Positions 24,795-33,049 of a DNA stretch of 64,000 nucleotides are shown one piece after another. Source of the stretch: Salinarimonas ramus (GTDB taxonomy: Bacteria > Pseudomonadota > Alphaproteobacteria > Rhizobiales > Beijerinckiaceae); contig NZ_BMMF01000001.1 in assembly GCF_014645695.1 (NCBI RefSeq), positions 372,001 to 436,000 on the forward strand, read 5' to 3'. The notes under the pieces were generated by a model. The model made no database searches. It was not told the origin of the DNA and saw only the letters and a list, made by a program, of their open reading frames with translations. Positions within the stretch are counted from its first letter, which is position 1; every line of letters starts with the position of its first letter. The position numbers and the translations under genes are program-made.

Positions 24795-25558
24795 CGGCGC
24801 ATGGCGTCCGCAAAGACGATCTTGTCGGTGCCGACCACGAAGGCGCGCGCGCCGCGTGCGGCCCAGCGGTCACGCTGGGCGCGGGCGCGGTCCGCGTCGG
24901 GATCGAAGACCGGCGCGACGACGGGCAGGTTCGCGGCGCGCGCGGCGGCGAGCATGCGCGCGATGGCGGCATCGACGTCCGGGTGGAGGTAATCGCCCGC
25001 GTGGCCCAGGGAGACCGACAGGTCGAAGGGGCCGACGAGAAGGGCGACGAGGCCCTCGACCGCGCAGATCTCCTCGATCGCATCGAGCCCTTTGCTGGTC
25101 TCGACCAGCGCGATCACGCCGGCCTCGCGGCTCGCGCGCACGTGCGCCGGCCAATCGCGGATGAAATGCCCGCCCGCGCGCACGCAGGGGCACGCCCCGC
25201 GGGTACCCTCCGGCGCATAGCGCGTGGCGGCGACGAGGGCACGCGCGGCCCCCGCGCTCTCCACCTGCGGCGCGACGATGCCGGCCGCGCCAGCGTCCAG
25301 CGCCTGGCCCACGAGGAACGGGTCGGGTCTCGCGATCCGCACGAGGGGCACGATGCCGTTGGCGTCGCAGGCGCGGATCAGCCGCTCGGCGGTCTTTATG
25401 CCGAAGGCGCCGTGCTCCATGTCGACGATCGTGTAGTCCAGCCCGGCGGCGCCGAGCATGTCGATAACCTCCTCAGAGGCGATCTGCGACCAGGTCCCGA
25501 GCGGCGGACGCTCCGCGGCGAGCAGGTCGGCGAAGGACGCGCGGTGCGCAACGGCCAT
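24773..25558 (-). CDS. HpcH/HpaI-family aldolase
   Basis: 261-aa class II pyruvate-forming aldolase. Features are LGTWSQIASEEVIDMLGAAG, the catalytic Arg in PLVRI, metal ligand Glu in VIALVETSKGLD and Asp in LLVGPFDLSVSLG, and GIVAPQVESAGAARA. ATG 25558 is chosen because AGGAGG sits about 10 bases ahead; GTG 25567 is nearly on top of that site. Last gene of the minus-strand operon headed by BKACE. Its 3' end overlaps the convergent dehydrogenase gene by 22 bases. Confidence 0.9.
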   Translation of the reverse strand: MAVAHRASFADLLAAERPPLGTWSQIASEEVIDMLGAAGLDYTIVDMEHGAFGIKTAERLIRACDANGIVPLVRIARPDPFLVGQALDAGAAGIVAPQVESAGAARALVAATRYAPEGTRGACPCVRAGGHFIRDWPAHVRASREAGVIALVETSKGLDAIEEICAVEGLVALLVGPFDLSVSLGHAGDYLHPDVDAAIARMLAAARAANLPVVAPVFDPDADRARAQRDRWAARGARAFVVGTDKIVFADAMRRYRDALS

Positions 25559-25563
25559 GATCG

Positions 25564-27594
25564 TCACGCCTCCTCGCGATAGAGCACGCGGCGCAGGGCC
25601 GCGACGATGTCCGCCTGGGACGGGATGACGGCGCGCTCAAGCGTGTCGTTGTAGGGCATCGGCGTCGCACGCATGCCCACCCGCGCCACGGGCGCGTCGA
25701 GATGGTCGAAGGCGGCTTCCGTCACCGCGGCGGCGATCTCGGCCCCGAAGCCGTGGCGCGTCCAGCCCTCGTGGGCGACGACGAGGCGGTTCGTCTTGCG
25801 CACGGAGGCCACGATCGTGTCGAGATCGAGCGGCGCGAGGGAGCGCGGGTCGATCACCTCCACCTCGATGCCCTCGCGGGAGAGCTCGCGCGCGGCGGCG
25901 AGCGCGGGCATCACCATCGCCATCGTCGCGACGAGGGTGGCATGGCGGCCCTCGCGCTTGATCTCGGCCTTGCCGATGGGGATGGCGTAAGGCTCCGCCG
26001 GGACCGTGCCCATGCCCTGCACGTAGAGGAGCTTGTGCTCCAGGAAGACGACGGGGTTGTCGTCCCGGATCGCGGCCATCAGCAGCCCCTTGGCGTCGTA
26101 GGGGGTGGACGGCGCCAGCACGACGAGGCCGGGAATGTGCGTGAACCAGGTCTCGAGCGATTGCGAATGCTGCGCCCCGAGCCGGATGCCGCCGCCCTGC
26201 GGTCCGCGGATCACGAGGGGCACGCGCGGCTTGCCCCCCAGCATGAAGCGGAATTTCGCCGCCTGATTGACGATCGCGTCCATCATCAGCGTGACGAAGT
26301 CGAAGATCTGCACTTCCGCGATCGGCCGCAGGCCGGTGATGGCCGCCCCCACCGCGGCGTTGGCGATGGCGTTCTCCGAGATCGGCGCGTCGCGCAGGCG
26401 CTCGGGGCCGAACTTGTCGAGGAGCCCGCGGGTGCAGCCGAAGATGCCGCCGATCTTGCCCACGTCCTCGCCGATGACGAAGACGCGCTCGTCCTCCTCC
26501 ATGGCTTGGTCGATCGCCTCGCGGATCGCCTCGACGTAGGAGATGGTGCGAGCGGACCGCGCCTTCGGCCCGGGCTCGGATGCGCCCTCGAGGCGGGCGG
26601 GCGCGGCGACGGCGTCGTCGAGGATGTCGATCGTCGGCTCGGGCGCGACCTTCGCCGCCTCCACCGCTCGTTCGATGGCGGCGTCCTCCTCGGCGACCGC
26701 GGCGGCCAGCGCCTCGGGACGCACCTGCCGCTCCTCCAGCAGGCGCCGCACCCGCGCCAGCGGATCGTTGCGCGCGCGCCAGGCGTCCTCGTCCTCGGCG
26801 GAGCGATAGCGCGGCAGGTTCGCGCGCATGGAATGATCGCCCCAGCGCCAGGTCAGCGCCTCGATCAGGCTCGGACCTTCCCCGGCTCGGGCGCGCGCAA
26901 CGGCACGCCGGGTCGCCTCGTGGACGGCGCCGACATCGTTGCCGTCGATGGTCTCGCCGGGCATGGAATAGCCCGCCGCGCGCTTGGCGATGCGGTCGAT
27001 GGCCGTGGACTCGCTCATGGCCGTGGAGAGGCCGAACTGATTGTTCTCGCACAGATAGATCACGGGCAGCTTCCACAGGCTCGCCATGTTGAGCGCCTCG
27101 TGGAAGATGCCTTCGTTCGCCGCGCCGTCGCCGAAGAAGACGAGGCAGACCTGCCCCGAGCGGCGGATCTTCGCCGACAAAGCCGCGCCCGTGCCGAGCC
27201 CGATGCCGGCGCCCACGACCCCGTTCGCGCCCAGGATGCCGAGCTCGAGATCGGCGATGTGCATCGAGCCGCCGAGCCCCCGGCAATAGCCGGTGTCGCG
27301 ACCGAGCAGCTCCGCCATCATCCCGTCGAGATCGGCGCCCTTGGCCAGGCAATGGCCGTGGCCGCGATGATGCGAGACGATATAATCCTCGCGCTCCAGC
27401 GCCGCGCAGGCGCCGACCGCGATCGCCTCCTGCCCGACGCACGAATGCGCCGTTCCCTTGACGAGCCCTTCGTTGAACAGCTCGATCACCCGCTCGTCGA
27501 AGCGCCGCACGCGGTTCAGGCTTCGCCAGGCGCGCTCCAGGAAGGCGGTATCCAAGGCGGCGCTCCCGTCGATCGGCTTCGTCTCGAAATTCAC
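25564..27594 (-). CDS. Single-chain thiamine-diphosphate E1 dehydrogenase (E1 alpha-beta fusion)
   Basis: 676-aa fusion of the alpha and beta subunits of a 2-oxoacid or acetoin dehydrogenase E1. The alpha half has the thiamine-diphosphate motif GDGAANEGIFHEALNMASLW with NN about 28 residues later, plus HRGHGHCLAKGAD. After a Pro/Ala linker (about 330-350), the beta half has YVEAIREAIDQAMEEDERV, GEDVGKIGGIFG and DAPISENAIANAAVGAAI. GTG 27594 is used: GGAGGAGG precedes it and GTGA overlaps the RidA stop. No E2 or E3 gene is visible, so it may borrow these elsewhere or use another acceptor. Substrate unknown. Confidence 0.9.
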   Translation of the reverse strand: MNFETKPIDGSAALDTAFLERAWRSLNRVRRFDERVIELFNEGLVKGTAHSCVGQEAIAVGACAALEREDYIVSHHRGHGHCLAKGADLDGMMAELLGRDTGYCRGLGGSMHIADLELGILGANGVVGAGIGLGTGAALSAKIRRSGQVCLVFFGDGAANEGIFHEALNMASLWKLPVIYLCENNQFGLSTAMSESTAIDRIAKRAAGYSMPGETIDGNDVGAVHEATRRAVARARAGEGPSLIEALTWRWGDHSMRANLPRYRSAEDEDAWRARNDPLARVRRLLEERQVRPEALAAAVAEEDAAIERAVEAAKVAPEPTIDILDDAVAAPARLEGASEPGPKARSARTISYVEAIREAIDQAMEEDERVFVIGEDVGKIGGIFGCTRGLLDKFGPERLRDAPISENAIANAAVGAAITGLRPIAEVQIFDFVTLMMDAIVNQAAKFRFMLGGKPRVPLVIRGPQGGGIRLGAQHSQSLETWFTHIPGLVVLAPSTPYDAKGLLMAAIRDDNPVVFLEHKLLYVQGMGTVPAEPYAIPIGKAEIKREGRHATLVATMAMVMPALAAARELSREGIEVEVIDPRSLAPLDLDTIVASVRKTNRLVVAHEGWTRHGFGAEIAAAVTEAAFDHLDAPVARVGMRATPMPYNDTLERAVIPSQADIVAALRRVLYREEA

Positions 27595-27995
27595 CGGCCT
27601 CCTCCGCGAACGGCCGTGACCTTCACCTCGCAGACGATGCCCGGCATGGAGAAGGACGACACGCCGAAGCCGGTCCAGGTCGGGTAGACCGGGCCCTGGA
27701 TGAAGCGATCCTTCACCTGCATGAACAGCGCGAGGTCGCCGGGGAACTCGAGGAACCAGGTCTCGAGCTCCACCACGTCGGCGAATGCGAAGCCGGCGGC
27801 GTCGAGCACCTTCTTCACGTTGAGAAAGCATTGCTCGAACTGCTTCTCCTTGTCCTCGATCACCGCGAGGCTCTCGTCCCGCCCCACCTGGCCCGAGACG
27901 TAGAGCGTGTCGCCCACGAGCACGCCGGGCGCGTAGTGGAACCGCTCGACGATGGCCTCCATGCCGGGCGGGACGATCATGCGACGGTCTGTCAT
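27591..27995 (-). CDS. ridA: RidA (YjgF/YER057c/UK114) family protein
   Basis: 134-aa member of the family that hydrolyses reactive enamines and imines. Features are YVSGQVGRDESLAVI (core), EQCFLNVKKVLDAAGFAFADVV and a final CEVKVTAV. The conserved C-terminal Arg of RidA-type deaminases is not obvious, which suggests one of the other subfamilies. GGAGA lies 10 bases before ATG 27995. Its position next to the E1 gene (4-base overlap) suggests an imine or unstable enol intermediate in the pathway. Confidence 0.85.
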   Translation of the reverse strand: MTDRRMIVPPGMEAIVERFHYAPGVLVGDTLYVSGQVGRDESLAVIEDKEKQFEQCFLNVKKVLDAAGFAFADVVELETWFLEFPGDLALFMQVKDRFIQGPVYPTWTGFGVSSFSMPGIVCEVKVTAVRGGGR

Positions 27996-28017
27996 GGGCG
28001 TAGGTCTCCGAAGCGTG

Positions 28018-28205
28018 CTCCTTCCCTGTCGGGGAAGGTGGATCGGCGAAGCCGAGACGGATGGGGCGCGAAGCGTTCCGCGCAGCGGAAAGGGGCGGTA
28101 TCCCGCGAGCGCGCCCGTCGGTTTCGGCTGCGCCGAACGCGCGTCCCGCGCGCCCCATCCGTCAAGCCGCTACGCGGCGCGCCACCTTCCCCTACAGGGA
28201 AGGAA
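28018..28205. repeat. Nested palindromic intergenic repeat, copy 3
   Basis: 188-bp third copy, between the TRAP large permease and RidA genes of a minus-strand operon. The outer arms are CTCCTTCCCTGTCGGGGAAG.. (28018-28041, one mismatch) and CCACCTTCCCCTACAGGGAA.. (28182-28205); interior blocks GACGGATGGGGCGCG and CGCGCCCCATCCGTC pair perfectly. Unlike the other two copies, it does not follow a binding-protein gene. Confidence 0.9.
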
Positions 28206-28233
28206 AGCGTTGCCTGCCAGGGCGTTCTCGCGA

Positions 28234-29562
28234 TCACGGGTTCACCCATGCGGGTAGCCACAGCGCGATCTGGGGGAAGGTCACCACCAGGGCGAGGCCC
28301 ACGACCTGCAGCGCGATGAAGGGCCACATCGCCGCGAAGATCTCGTCGAGCGCGATGTCCTTTGGCGCCACCCCCTTCAGGTAGAAGGCCGCCGGCGCGA
28401 AGGGCGGCGTCAGGTAGGCGATCTGCATGGCGATGTTGAACAGGATGCCGAGCCAGATCCGGTCGTAGCCGAGCGCCTCCGCCGCGGGCACGAAGATCGG
28501 CATCGTGAGCAGCATGATGCCGATCCAGTCGAGGAAGAACCCGAGCAGGATCCAGACGCCGAGCATGATCATGATGACCACGATGGGCGGGAACGGCAGG
28601 TCGGTCAGCAGCGAGCGCGCGAAATCGATGCCGCCCATCAGGTTGTAGACGCCGATCAAGGCGTTCGTGCCGAGCACGAGCCAGAGCACGACGCCGCAGG
28701 TCGACAGCGTCTGGAGCGCGGCGTGGCGCACGAGGTCGACGGTCATGTCCCCGCGGATCCAGATCGCGAGGGCGACGCCGGCGACGCCGATGGCGGCGCT
28801 CTCCGTCACCGAGGCGAGGCCGAGATAGATCGAGCCGAGCACGACGAACGCGATGGCGATCGGCAGCGCGACGCCCTTGAGAAGCGCGAGCTTCTCGGAG
28901 AGCGGCATCGCCAGCTCCTGCGCCGGCGGCGGCGGGCCGAGCGCGGGATCGCGGGCGCAGCGCGCGACGATGTAGGCGACGTAGAGGCCCGCGAGCAGCA
29001 GGCCCGGCATCAGCGAGGCGAGGAAGAGATCGCCCACGGAGGCGCCCGCCGTGATGCCGAAGAAGACCAGGATGATCGAGGGCGGGATCATCGTGCCCAG
29101 CGAGCCGGACGCGCAGATCGTGCCGATGGCGAGCTTGCGGTCGTAGCCGAGCCGCAGCAGCTGGGGAAGCGCGACGAGGCCGAGCAGCACGATCTCGCCG
29201 CCGATGACGCCCACGGTGGACGCGAGGATGACGCCCACGAAGACGGTCACGACCGCGAGCCCGCCGGGCATGCGCCCGGCCCAGACGTTGAGCGCGGTGT
29301 AGAGGTCCTTGGCGATGCCCGAGCGCTCCATGAGCGAGGCCATCAGGATGAAGAACGGCACCGCGACGAGGACGTAGCTGTCGAGGAACTCGATCGAGCG
29401 GCTCGCCACCAGGAACAGGCTCATCGGCCCGTAGACGACGAGGCACAGGGCGACCGCGATGGCCCCCGTCGAGAAGGCGAGCGGCACGCCCAGCACCAGC
29501 AGGCCCGCGATGCCGAAGACGATCAGCGCGCTCCAGGTGGCGATGTCGAGGCCCGCGAGCAT
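28234..29562 (-). CDS. dctM: TRAP transporter large permease (DctM), system 1
   Basis: 442-aa ion-coupled permease with about 12 helices, e.g. VPFFILMASLMERSGIAKDL, ASGSLGTMIPPSIILVFFG and WIGIMLLTMPIFVPAAEALG. It drives uptake with the DctP and DctQ partners, usually with sodium. ATG 29562 overlaps the DctQ stop by one base (TGATG). Copy 3 of the palindromic repeat follows. Confidence 0.92.
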   Translation of the reverse strand: MLAGLDIATWSALIVFGIAGLLVLGVPLAFSTGAIAVALCLVVYGPMSLFLVASRSIEFLDSYVLVAVPFFILMASLMERSGIAKDLYTALNVWAGRMPGGLAVVTVFVGVILASTVGVIGGEIVLLGLVALPQLLRLGYDRKLAIGTICASGSLGTMIPPSIILVFFGITAGASVGDLFLASLMPGLLLAGLYVAYIVARCARDPALGPPPPAQELAMPLSEKLALLKGVALPIAIAFVVLGSIYLGLASVTESAAIGVAGVALAIWIRGDMTVDLVRHAALQTLSTCGVVLWLVLGTNALIGVYNLMGGIDFARSLLTDLPFPPIVVIMIMLGVWILLGFFLDWIGIMLLTMPIFVPAAEALGYDRIWLGILFNIAMQIAYLTPPFAPAAFYLKGVAPKDIALDEIFAAMWPFIALQVVGLALVVTFPQIALWLPAWVNP

Positions 29563-30074
29563 CACGTCGCCTTCCCGCGCAGCACGCGCACCAGCCGCTC
29601 GACGACGACGAGAGCGAACAGCACCGTCGCGAAGACGAAGACCGCCTTGAACAGAGCCGGAAGCGGCCAGTTCGGCGGGCCTGGCGTGGTCTCGGGCCGC
29701 CAAGCGCCGTCGGCGGAAAAGCGCCAGATCGAGCGCTCCGCCGCGCCCCATAGCCCCCACGCCAGGCCGCCGAGATAGAACAGGCCGATCGCGAGCGCGA
29801 GCGTCTCTGCGACGCCGCGCCCGCGTCGCGGAAGGCGGTCGAACAGCACCGTGATGCGCACGTGCTCGCCCCGCGCCATGGCGTAGGCGCCGCCCAGCGC
29901 GAAGCCGACGGCGCACATCGTCGTGACGGTCACGTGCGCCCAGGTCGAGGGCATGCCGAAGACGTATCGCATGGCGACCTCGTAGACCGAGATCGCGGCG
30001 GCGATCACGAAGAGCGCCGCCGCCATGCGCCCGAGGGCGAGCGCGAGCCGAGCAAAGGGTGTGTCCTTGTCCAC
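29562..30074 (-). CDS. dctQ: TRAP transporter small permease (DctQ), system 1
   Basis: 170-aa four-helix subunit with the DctQ pattern VYEVAMRYVFGMPSTWAHVT and VRITVLFDRLPRRG. GTG 30074, with AGGAGG 10 bases upstream, begins the conserved part; a longer in-frame extension to 30239 runs into the DctP gene and is rejected. The stretch WRFSADGAWRPETTPGPPNW between helices 3 and 4 is a longer loop than in short DctQ proteins. Confidence 0.87.
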   Translation of the reverse strand: MDKDTPFARLALALGRMAAALFVIAAAISVYEVAMRYVFGMPSTWAHVTVTTMCAVGFALGGAYAMARGEHVRITVLFDRLPRRGRGVAETLALAIGLFYLGGLAWGLWGAAERSIWRFSADGAWRPETTPGPPNWPLPALFKAVFVFATVLFALVVVERLVRVLRGKAT

Positions 30075-30106
30075 TGCGCGCGCGCCTCCTAGACCGGGCC
30101 GGGGGA

Positions 30107-31138
30107 TCAGATCCCGACCTTCTCCTGGAAGGCGCGGTGGCTCGCGACGATCTTCGCGGCGAGCGGATCGCGGCCGGCGATCTCGTCCTGCTTCCGGGAG
30201 GTGAGCCCGCGCAGCTTCGCCACCTCCTCGGCGGGCCACTCGATGATGGTCACGCCCTCGCCGCGGATCTTCTCGATCGCCGCCGCGTCGTCCGCCGAGA
30301 CCTGCTCGCGCAGGCCGGCCGACATGGCGCGGATCTCCTCCTCGAGCATCGCTCTGTGCTCGTCGGAGAGCCCGTCCCAGGCGCGCTTGGACAGCGCGAT
30401 CTCGGTGGCGGGCATGGAATGGGCGGCGTTCACCGAGAACTTGGCGACCCGGTAGAGGCCCACCTCCTCGTTCTGGCCAGGGCTCGCCCAGTCGGTGGCG
30501 TCGATGACGCCGGACTGGAGCGCGTTGAAGACCTCGCCGCCCGGCAGGTTGACGACGGCGGCGCCGGCCATGCCGAAGATCTCCGAGATCATGCCCGGCG
30601 GCACGCGGATCTTGAGGTTCTGGAGATCGGCGACGCCGTTGAGCGCCTTGGTGGCGGGGATGTGCTCGGAGGGCCAGAAGACGTTGGCGACGTAGTGCAT
30701 GTCGTAGCCGTCGTAGAGCTCGCGCCCCAGCGCCTCGCCGTCGCCTTCGGAATACCAGCGGTCGCGGGTCGCGACGTCGTCGTAGGACGCACCCGTGTCG
30801 CCGTAGACGATGAAGGCGGGATTGCGCGCGGCGAAGAACGAGGACGACGAGTAATGCCCGTCGAGGATGCCGGCGCCCACCGCGTCGATGGTCTCGGCCG
30901 GGCCGACGACGGAGCCAGCCGGCAGCGTCTGGATGGTCAGCGCGCCGCCGGACCTCTCGGCGAGCCGCGCGGCCATCGCCTCGAAGGCGCGGTGCGTCGG
31001 CGAGGCGGCGGCGAGGAAGCCCTGGATGCGCAGGGCCGCCTGCGCGCGGGCGGGGCGCGCCAGGATCGCCGGAGCGGCGAGCGCGATCGGCACGACGAGG
31101 CCGGCCTTCAGGATGTCACGACGAGACGGCATGTCCAT
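30107..31138 (-). CDS. dctP: TRAP transporter substrate-binding protein (DctP), system 1, Tat-type signal
   Basis: 343-aa periplasmic receptor. The N-terminus MDMPSRRDILKAGLVVPIA has a twin-arginine motif (SRRDILK) and the signal ends near ARPARAQA, indicating export by the Tat route. DctP features include LKIRVPPGMISEIFGMAGA and GEVFNALQSGVIDATDWASP, which holds the conserved acidic and aromatic contacts; the Arg in KIRVP usually binds a carboxylate. Likely ligand a mono- or keto-carboxylic acid. Confidence 0.9.
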   Translation of the reverse strand: MDMPSRRDILKAGLVVPIALAAPAILARPARAQAALRIQGFLAAASPTHRAFEAMAARLAERSGGALTIQTLPAGSVVGPAETIDAVGAGILDGHYSSSSFFAARNPAFIVYGDTGASYDDVATRDRWYSEGDGEALGRELYDGYDMHYVANVFWPSEHIPATKALNGVADLQNLKIRVPPGMISEIFGMAGAAVVNLPGGEVFNALQSGVIDATDWASPGQNEEVGLYRVAKFSVNAAHSMPATEIALSKRAWDGLSDEHRAMLEEEIRAMSAGLREQVSADDAAAIEKIRGEGVTIIEWPAEEVAKLRGLTSRKQDEIAGRDPLAAKIVASHRAFQEKVGI

Positions 31139-31179
31139 TTCCTCCCAAGTGACGCGCAGTGCGCGCTCGTTACGATCGT

Positions 31180-31195
31180 CCCCTCCCCCGAGGGG
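31180..31195 (-). terminator. Short hairpin between BKACE and dctP genes
   Basis: CCCCTC (31180-31185) and GAGGGG (31190-31195) form a 6-bp stem with a 4-base loop in the 70-bp gap. It lies inside an otherwise co-oriented gene string, so at most it reduces transcription after the BKACE gene. Confidence 0.35.
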
Positions 31196-31208
31196 CGCGC
31201 GGCCGGTC

Positions 31209-32102
31209 TCATGCCGGCGCGTCGCGCATGCCGAGGATGGCCTTGGCCTCCTGCGGCGTTGCCACCTCGCGCCCGAGCTCGCGGGCGATCTCCGCGATGC
31301 GGGCGACGAGCTCGGCGTTCCTCGGCTGCCCGAGCTCGCCGTACGTGTAGTCGCCGAGCCCGATGGAGACGTGCCCGCCCAGGCTGATGATCGTCGCCGC
31401 CAGCGCGAACAGGTTTCCGCCGAAATTGCACACCGTCCACTCGACGCGCCGGTCCGGCGGCAGGAAGTCGAGATGGGCCTGCAGCCCCTTGAGCGTGCCC
31501 GGATGGCCGCCCAGGAAGGTGTTGTCCGTCAGGCAGAAGCAGAGATAGGCCGGCTCGTCCACGAGCCCCATCTCCATGAAGGCGGTGGCGTAGCGGGTGA
31601 AGCCCACGTTCCAGGAGACGAGGTAGGGCTTGAGCCCGGCGGCGCGGATGTTCTCGCCGAAATAGGTCAGCGTCTCGGTGGAGTTCTTGTAGACGAGGTT
31701 CGTCGTCTCGAAGCGGCGCGCCTGCGCGTTGTAGCGATCGACGTTGACCGAGCCCGTGTCCATCGGCGCGAAATGCGGCGCCCGTGCGGGGTCCTTCGCC
31801 ATGGCGAGGATGTGGTCGAGCCGCTCCTCCGCCGGCCGGTCGAGGGTGACGTAGCCGAGCGTCGGGTGGACCAGGATGTCGGAGGCGGCGCGGATGCGCG
31901 CGACGGTATCGGCATAGGCCTCCGCGCCGTGCTCGGGGTCGCCGTCGGGCTTGCGCGCATGGAAGTGGACGATCGCGGCCCCGGCTTCGCGACAGGCGAC
32001 GGCGTCGGACGCGATCTCCTCCGGGGTGTAGGGCACGTTCGGATTGCCCTGGTCGCGCATCATGTATTCGTTGACGCGCGCTTCGATGATCAGCTTGCGC
32101 AC
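31209..32102 (-). CDS. BKACE family protein (beta-keto acid cleavage enzyme, DUF849)
   Basis: 297-aa zinc TIM-barrel enzyme. Members such as Kce condense a beta-keto acid with acetyl-CoA and release acetoacetate and a new CoA ester. The metal-binding HFHAR and YTPEEIASDAVACREAGAAI are seen near the N-terminus, with SIGLGDYTYGELGQPRNAELV near the end. GTG 32102 starts the conserved part with GGAGGAGGAG 5-6 bases upstream; an ATG at 32189 would add 29 low-complexity residues. Head of the minus-strand operon and divergent from the PAS-LuxR regulator. Confidence 0.9.
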   Translation of the reverse strand: MRKLIIEARVNEYMMRDQGNPNVPYTPEEIASDAVACREAGAAIVHFHARKPDGDPEHGAEAYADTVARIRAASDILVHPTLGYVTLDRPAEERLDHILAMAKDPARAPHFAPMDTGSVNVDRYNAQARRFETTNLVYKNSTETLTYFGENIRAAGLKPYLVSWNVGFTRYATAFMEMGLVDEPAYLCFCLTDNTFLGGHPGTLKGLQAHLDFLPPDRRVEWTVCNFGGNLFALAATIISLGGHVSIGLGDYTYGELGQPRNAELVARIAEIARELGREVATPQEAKAILGMRDAPA

Positions 32103-32169
32103 GAGCGCTCCTCCTCCTCGTCCGTCCCCGCGGCGCTCGTCGACGGCGCTCTTGTGTTCGGAGGCTATC

Positions 32170-32201
32170 GGCATATGCTTATGGGTCAAGAGGCATATGC
32201 C
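32170..32201. promoter_or_regulatory. Twin CATATG-centred repeats between BKACE and PAS-LuxR genes
   Basis: GGCATATGC (32170-32178) and the full palindrome GGCATATGCC (32192-32201) are spaced 22 bp start to start, i.e. on one face of the helix. They lie 15-45 bp before the LuxR-type gene and about 70 bp before the BKACE gene. Regular spacing in an otherwise GC-rich gap suggests paired operator sites, most simply for the divergent PAS-LuxR protein. Confidence 0.5.
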
Positions 32202-32215
32202 ATCTGGAGGACGAG

Positions 32216-33046
32216 GTGCCTATCGACACGCTGCGCGGCTCGGCGCCGTCCATGGAGGTGCTGATCGAGAATCTTCCGGGCAACGTCTACCGTCGGGTGC
32301 GCTCACCCGAGGGGAAGTACTCCTTCGAGTTCCTGTCGAGCGGCCTGTTCCGCAATTTCGACATCGACAACGAGCGGCTTCTGCGCGCCACCGAGGTCAC
32401 GTTCGACTGGATCCACCCCGATGACCGGGAGCGGTTCGTCGCCGATCTCGAGGTCAGCGCGGCGACGATGGGGTTGCTGGATCACCGGGTGCGCGTCGTG
32501 GGCATGGACGGGCGCGTCCACTGGGCGCGCGGCATCGCCCGGCCGAGCCGCCGGCCGGACGGGAGCGTCGTGTGGGACGGCATCGTCATCGACGTCACCC
32601 GCGAGGTCGAGGCGGAAGCGGAGCTGCGCATCGCCAAGGGCGAGGCGGAGCGCGCGCACACGCTCCTCGCGCGCTCCGTGGGCGCGATCGGGGCGCGGCT
32701 GCGCGGTCCCGTGATGCGCCTCGCCGAGCTCTCGGAGGCGCTCGCGACGGGCGACGCGCCGGACGGCGACGTCGTGGAGGAGATGCGCCGCGAGATCGCG
32801 GTGCTCTCCGCCATGCTCTCCTCCGGCGCCGACGCCGATCCAGCCCGCGGCGGCGCCGCCCCGCCGGCCAAGCTGACGCCACGCCAGAGCGAGATCCTCG
32901 CGATGCTGCGGCGGGGGCAGTCCAACAAGGCGATCGCGCTGGCGCTGGGCATCTCGCCCGGCACCGTGAAGCTGCACGTTTCGGCGATCCTCAAGGCGCT
33001 GGACACGCCCTCACGGCGCAGCCTGCGGGCGGTGCCGCGCGCTTGA
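32216..33046 (+). CDS. PAS-domain LuxR-type transcriptional regulator
   Basis: 276-aa regulator: an N-terminal PAS/PAC sensor (about 15-135; FEFLSSGLFRNFDID, WIHPDDRERFVADLE, WARGIARPSRRPDGSVVWDG), a short helical linker (137-195), and a C-terminal LuxR helix-turn-helix (LTPRQSEILAMLRRGQSN, then GISPGTVKLHVSAILKAL). It has no receiver domain, so it probably senses a small molecule or redox state directly. GTG 32216 is preceded by GGAGG (32206-32210). Divergent from the BKACE-TRAP-E1 operon, which it probably controls. It ends 3 bp from the convergent aldehyde dehydrogenase gene. Confidence 0.88.
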   Translation: MPIDTLRGSAPSMEVLIENLPGNVYRRVRSPEGKYSFEFLSSGLFRNFDIDNERLLRATEVTFDWIHPDDRERFVADLEVSAATMGLLDHRVRVVGMDGRVHWARGIARPSRRPDGSVVWDGIVIDVTREVEAEAELRIAKGEAERAHTLLARSVGAIGARLRGPVMRLAELSEALATGDAPDGDVVEEMRREIAVLSAMLSSGADADPARGGAAPPAKLTPRQSEILAMLRRGQSNKAIALALGISPGTVKLHVSAILKALDTPSRRSLRAVPRA

Positions 33047-33049
33047 CGC

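Noticed and set aside
4718-28205. The three palindromic repeats as a CRISPR array
   Set aside because: Only three widely spaced long palindromic copies, with no short regular repeat-spacer units and no cas genes.
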